Positions 60,658-64,000 of a stretch of 64,000 nt of DNA are shown here, in pieces. Every line of letters begins with the position of its first letter. Position 1 is the stretch's first letter. The stretch is from PCC-6802 sp943367755 (GTDB lineage: Bacteria > Cyanobacteriota > Cyanobacteriia > Pseudanabaenales > Pseudanabaenaceae): NCBI GenBank assembly GCA_943367755.1, contig CALRKB020000019.1, forward strand, positions 1-64,000, read 5' to 3'. The notes under the pieces were generated by a model. That model was given only the letters and a program-made list of their open reading frames with translations. It was not told the origin of the DNA and did not search any database. The position numbers and the translations under genes were made by a program.

Positions 60658-62457
60658 CTATTTGTTCTTCTCTTTTTCAGGCATTCGCACCTTGACATGG
60701 AGATCCTTTAATTGAGAATCATCTACAGTGGCAGGCGCATCGGTGAGTAAGTCTCTGGCTTGCTGAGTTTTTGGGAAAGCGATCACATCACGGATGGAAT
60801 CTGCTCCTGCTAGTAACATCACCAGACGATCTAAACCATAGGCAATCCCCCCGTGAGGTGGCGTGCCGTATTCAAATGCTTCCAGTAGGAACCCAAATTT
60901 CTCTGAAGCTTCTTCTGATGAGAGACCGATCGCGGCAAATACCTGTTCCTGCACATCGCGCTGATAAATCCGCAGCGAACCGCCGCCAATTTCAAGACCG
61001 TTATAGACGATATCGTAGGCAAGTGCACGAGTCTTAATCGAGAGTGATTCTCCCTCTGATAAGTCTTTAGGATTAGGTGCGGTGAAAGGATGATGAATTG
61101 CTTCCAACCGTTTCTCATCCGCATTCCACTCAAACATGGGGAAGTCGGTAATCCAGAGGATATCGATTCTATCGGGATCGATCAAGCCTAATTCTTGTCC
61201 CAGGAATAAACGTAGGCGGTTGAGGGATTCATTTACGATCGCCGTCTCACCAGCCCCAAATAACAACAAAGTACCTGGTTCGGCACCAGTCCGCGCAAAG
61301 AGATCGGCTTTTTGCGCTGCGGTAAGATTATCCTTAATCGCGCCAATTGTTTCGATCTCACCACCATCTTTGACGCGGATGTAAGCCAAGCCCTTGGCTC
61401 CATACTGCGCTGCCAGATTCGCTAGGTCACCACCTGGCTTGATACGAGTATTGGAAATGGTGCTATCTCCTCCTGGAATCGGTAGCACTTTGACCACACC
61501 ACCACTGGCGATCGCTCCAGAAAACACCTTAAATCCCGACTGGGCAAATAAGTCGGAGACATTAACCAGTTCCAAACCAAAACGGGTATCGGGGCGATCG
61601 CAGCCGTAGCGATCCATGGACTCCGCATAGGTCATGCGCGGGAAGGGGGGCAATTCAATGCCTTTAATCTGGCGGAAGATATGTTTCACCAGGTTTTCAT
61701 TCAGCGTCAAAATTTCTTCCTGTGACATGAAACTCATTTCCATATCAAGCTGCGTAAACTCTGGCTGGCGATCGGCTCTGAGGTCTTCATCGCGGAAACA
61801 GCGTGCGATTTGATAGTAGCGATCGCACCCACCTACCATCAGCAATTGCTTAAACAACTGTGGTGACTGGGGCAGGGCATACCATTGCCCAGGATTGGTG
61901 CGGCTGGGCACAAGATAATCGCGGGCACCCTCAGGTGTAGAGCGGCATAGCATGGGGGTTTCAATCTCCATGAAACTGCACTCATCTTCCAGATAGCGGC
62001 GCATAGTTTTCACTACCTGTGCCCGTAGTTGGAGATTATTGGCTAGCTTGTCACTGCGCATCTCCAAATAGCGATACTTGAGCCGTAACTCTTCACGCAC
62101 GGTTTCAGTATCTGACACCACGAATGGTAGAGGCTTATGCACGGCATTGAGCAACTCAATCGACTCAGCATAGATCTCAATTTCACCCGTGGCGATTTTG
62201 GGGTTCGTTGAATCAGCGGGGCGCTGCGTTACCTTACCTGTTACCCGAATAACATATTCATTGCGCATGTCATTGGCAATGTCATAAGAAGCAGGCGTGC
62301 GACCGATATCGCTGACAATTTGGACGATGCCAGTGCGATCGCGCAAATCCAGGAAAATCACGCCACCTTGATCGCGCTTGCGATTAACCCAGCCATACAG
62401 GCTCACGGATTGACCAATATGTTCGGCGTGGAGAAGACCACAGTAATGGGTGCGCAT
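60658..62457 (-). CDS. aspS: Aspartyl-tRNA synthetase
   Basis: This 599-residue class II synthetase is of the long bacterial type. It starts with an OB-fold anticodon domain (YGWVNRKRDQGGVIFLDLRDRTGIVQIV), then motif 1 (FMEIETPMLCRSTPEGARDYLV), motif 2 (FRDEDLRADRQPEFTQLDMEM) and motif 3 (GIAYGLDRLVMLLAGADSIRD). The inserted GAD domain lies between motifs 2 and 3 (residues about 285-415). Both Asp- and Asn-tRNA charging by such non-discriminating forms is possible in cyanobacteria lacking AsnRS; this is not decidable here. Confidence 0.96.
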   Translation of the reverse strand: MRTHYCGLLHAEHIGQSVSLYGWVNRKRDQGGVIFLDLRDRTGIVQIVSDIGRTPASYDIANDMRNEYVIRVTGKVTQRPADSTNPKIATGEIEIYAESIELLNAVHKPLPFVVSDTETVREELRLKYRYLEMRSDKLANNLQLRAQVVKTMRRYLEDECSFMEIETPMLCRSTPEGARDYLVPSRTNPGQWYALPQSPQLFKQLLMVGGCDRYYQIARCFRDEDLRADRQPEFTQLDMEMSFMSQEEILTLNENLVKHIFRQIKGIELPPFPRMTYAESMDRYGCDRPDTRFGLELVNVSDLFAQSGFKVFSGAIASGGVVKVLPIPGGDSTISNTRIKPGGDLANLAAQYGAKGLAYIRVKDGGEIETIGAIKDNLTAAQKADLFARTGAEPGTLLLFGAGETAIVNESLNRLRLFLGQELGLIDPDRIDILWITDFPMFEWNADEKRLEAIHHPFTAPNPKDLSEGESLSIKTRALAYDIVYNGLEIGGGSLRIYQRDVQEQVFAAIGLSSEEASEKFGFLLEAFEYGTPPHGGIAYGLDRLVMLLAGADSIRDVIAFPKTQQARDLLTDAPATVDDSQLKDLHVKVRMPEKEKNK

Positions 62458-62612
62458 AGGATCGGTATTGTGAAAGTTTTTACAGCTTTAAGATTCTAGA
62501 ACGGCTAGATACCATTGATCATAACTTTCTCGTCTGCGATCGCCCCATAACATGACTGCAATAGCTATTGTGTGTCCTTGCCAAACAGCAAAACAAGGCT
62601 GAAATAAATAAA

Positions 62613-62636
62613 GTCTGGCATATTTAAACACCAGAC
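62613..62636 (-). terminator. Weak hairpin after the repeat protein
   Basis: On the - strand, GTCTGG, a 12-base loop and CCAGAC followed by TTTATTT. The stem is only six pairs, so the call is tentative. It stands 53 bases past the stop at 62690. Confidence 0.3.
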
Positions 62637-62689
62637 CTGGATATTTACTAAGATGCCGACACCTTAGCTAGATTGCTTTAGTGCAAGGC

Positions 62690-63130
62690 TTAGTCCAAAA
62701 AGCCCATCAAAGCAACAGAATTATCGATCGTGTTTGAAGCAACTGGACGATTAGCACCCATCGAAGAATAAATTTCGTCAATATTCAGCGTCCCAGCCAT
62801 GATCGGCCGTTCGCCAGCTACATTGAATACTTCGTTGAACTTGAACGTGCCAGTCATCACAGGCCGTTCGCCAGCAGAATGAAATATTTCGCTGACCTTT
62901 TGTTTGCCAGCAGAGATGGGGCGATTGTTGGGCAGGGCTTTGCTTGGTTGTACTAGTTGAATGGCTCCCTTATCTGCAACTGAAGTTGCGACAACAAGCT
63001 CAGCCGAAGAACCTTTTGCATCAGCGGTAGCGACACTAACCACTTCTACTGTTTGCGCTTCACTCTTAGTCCCAGGACGACGATTTGCCTTGATGCCGTC
63101 ATCCCCTTTATCAACAGTGCTAGTGCTCAT
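62690..63130 (-). CDS. Protein with RPI/RPV repeats, unknown function
   Basis: This 146-residue protein starts at ATG 63130. The N-terminal half is polar and probably disordered. The C-terminal half consists of four units of about 19 residues that each begin with RP[IV]: RPISAGKQKVSEIFHSAGE, RPVMTGTFKFNEVFNVAGE, RPIMAGTLNIDEIYSSMGAN, then RPVASNTIDNSVALMGFLD. Each unit has a Thr/Gly turn and a short amphipathic stretch, with an acidic, aromatic pair in the first three. I do not recognise a family for which the function is known. There is no signal peptide and no membrane segment. A scaffold or surface role is possible. It is a lone gene, with a 300-base upstream region. Confidence 0.7.
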   Translation of the reverse strand: MSTSTVDKGDDGIKANRRPGTKSEAQTVEVVSVATADAKGSSAELVVATSVADKGAIQLVQPSKALPNNRPISAGKQKVSEIFHSAGERPVMTGTFKFNEVFNVAGERPIMAGTLNIDEIYSSMGANRPVASNTIDNSVALMGFLD

Positions 63131-63437
63131 AGCCAAATACCTATAGATTATTAACTCGGGTTTACTAAATCAGCACAAAAGTCATTGTTTTTCGACAAGT
63201 GACCTTTGCCTTATTTTTGTGAAACTTTAAGAAACTATTATAAATGTACAACTCTATTAACGAACTATACATAAAACTAAACAAACATATAAGTTTCATT
63301 AAATAGCTTTAGAGTAATGACGATGACTTAGGTAGTTATTAAAAAAATTTACGGTGGTGTCCTAGATCTGTAGGTCAAGTTTTCGAAAAAAATTGTGCTG
63401 TTTGCTTTGCAGAGGTCTTGTCCACAGATCTGGAGCA
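63131..63437. other. Intergenic, promoter of the repeat protein
   Basis: AT-rich, with several possible -10 elements on the - strand (for example TATAAT on that strand near 63240) but none that stands out. No gene, no repeat. Confidence 0.35.
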
Positions 63438-63806
63438 TTACCCTATCTTCAGTAGTCGCTGTACGATACTGACTAAATGCTCGGCATCAATGGGCTTGGT
63501 TACGTAAGCATCTGCCCCTAATTCCATACTCCAAGCCTTGTCAAAGTCTGTATTCTTAGTGGAACTGACTACAACCGGAATCAGTCTAGCTTTCTCATTT
63601 TCTCTCAACTCCCACAGTACTTGATAGCCATTCATGCGCTCCATAACGACATCCAACACAATTAAATCCGGTTTATTCAGCTCGATATTCTGTATTGCTT
63701 CATCGCCATCATTGGCATGACTAACTGCATAGCCTGCATCTTGCAGCGCTCGACAGATTGGATCTTGCTGACTGGCAAGATCATCGACAACTAGGATTTT
63801 CGGCAT
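63438..63806 (-). CDS. Single-domain response regulator (CheY/PilH-like)
   Basis: The 122 residues are one REC domain. Phosphorylation site D52 in LIVLDVVMERMNGY, acidic pair D8/D9 in ILVVDDLAS, serine 81/82 in VVVSSTKN and lysine 104 in YVTKPIDAEHL. The start is ATG 63806 behind TTGGAGGTTCCAA (GGAGG); an extension to 63845 lacks a ribosome binding site. Without an output domain it acts by phospho-dependent binding, as in motility or phototaxis systems; its kinase is not in the window. Confidence 0.92.
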   Translation of the reverse strand: MPKILVVDDLASQQDPICRALQDAGYAVSHANDGDEAIQNIELNKPDLIVLDVVMERMNGYQVLWELRENEKARLIPVVVSSTKNTDFDKAWSMELGADAYVTKPIDAEHLVSIVQRLLKIG

Positions 63807-64000
63807 TTGGAACCTCCAATAAATCAAACTACAGTTATTGCTCAAGGAAAATTTCAGGTTTTCTCCAAGCTGTCATGGACTACTTCAGAGATTGCGTTGA
63901 TTGAGTGGGTTGCTCTTTCACTAATCAAAATAAGGGTTCGCGCTTGGGGATTCAGTATGAAGAGGTGAGATCTAAAAGTGAGAGAAGCGATCGCTTAGGA
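63807..64000. other. Right edge, intergenic
   Basis: No credible coding frame or RNA is seen in the last 194 bases. A HIP1 octamer GCGATCGC lies near the end (about 63987). Confidence 0.5.

Overview
The window is cyanobacterial. It carries photosystem I genes (psaA, psaB, psaL, psaI), a single-copy set of bacterial housekeeping genes (era, prfB, aspS, ilvE, gcvH, pyrF), several families found mainly in cyanobacteria (DUF1825, DUF3611, Mo-nitrogenase C-terminal domain protein, DUF4168), and many copies of the octamer GCGATCGC (HIP1). The PsaA sequence reads as rather divergent, and psaI, psaL and a tRNA-Pro lie in the same neighbourhood. An early-branching filamentous lineage such as Pseudanabaena is my guess, but there is no 16S gene here to settle it.

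Layout. (1) 1-9170, + strand: a surface polysaccharide locus with GT4 and GT2 glycosyltransferases, a SAM methyltransferase and a WcaF-like acetyltransferase. Its first 4.6 kb is scarred by a truncated dioxygenase gene, duplicated glycosyltransferase fragments, a DUF29 gene and a complete IS4-type element (2688-3989) with 17-bp inverted ends and a 9-bp target duplication. (2) 9191-15782, - strand: a secreted right-handed beta-helix protein, a WbuB-like GT4 and a Wzz/BY-kinase chain-length regulator, which fit the same exopolysaccharide pathway. (3) 16342-27855, - strand: an MscS-type channel followed by an unbroken run of seven exported proteins (amidase, GIN-domain lipoprotein, ClpP-like periplasmic protein, PPC-domain protein, M1 peptidase, TAP-type hydrolase, LprI-MliC fusion). 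(4) 28305-34508: a UmuD-like protein without UmuC, a CobW-type metal GTPase, rfbB, a TerC-family membrane protein and a gcvH-pyrF-phzF operon closed by a bidirectional terminator. (5) 34618-42679, - strand: psaA-psaB, a rhomboid protease with a helical N-terminal extension, a pentapeptide protein, psaL-psaI and a 26-residue single-helix ORF. (6) 42834-53478: era, tRNA-Pro(UGG), a cysteine-free Rrf2 regulator, a Ser/Thr kinase, an FHA-GAF-cyclase, ilvE, prfB with a programmed frameshift, and small cyanobacterial proteins. (7) 53638-60577, + strand: an HTH-TPR protein and three RTX calcium-binding proteins, two of which are recent duplicates including their leader. (8) 60658-64000, - strand: aspS, a protein built from about 19-residue RPI/RPV repeats, and a single-domain response regulator.

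How the genes work together. The left third forms and exports polysaccharide: sugars are activated (rfbB may contribute), transferred and decorated, and chain length is set by the BY-kinase. The middle builds photosystem I, with an Rrf2 regulator nearby whose relatives have been linked to psaAB expression. The right third is signalling (kinase, cAMP-type cyclase, FHA, REC) and secreted RTX proteins, whose type I secretion system must lie elsewhere. I saw no CRISPR array, prophage or classical defence island. The least explained parts are the exported-protein run, the RTX pair with its copied leader, the RPI/RPV repeat protein, the kinase tail duplication and the 26-residue ORF beside psaL.
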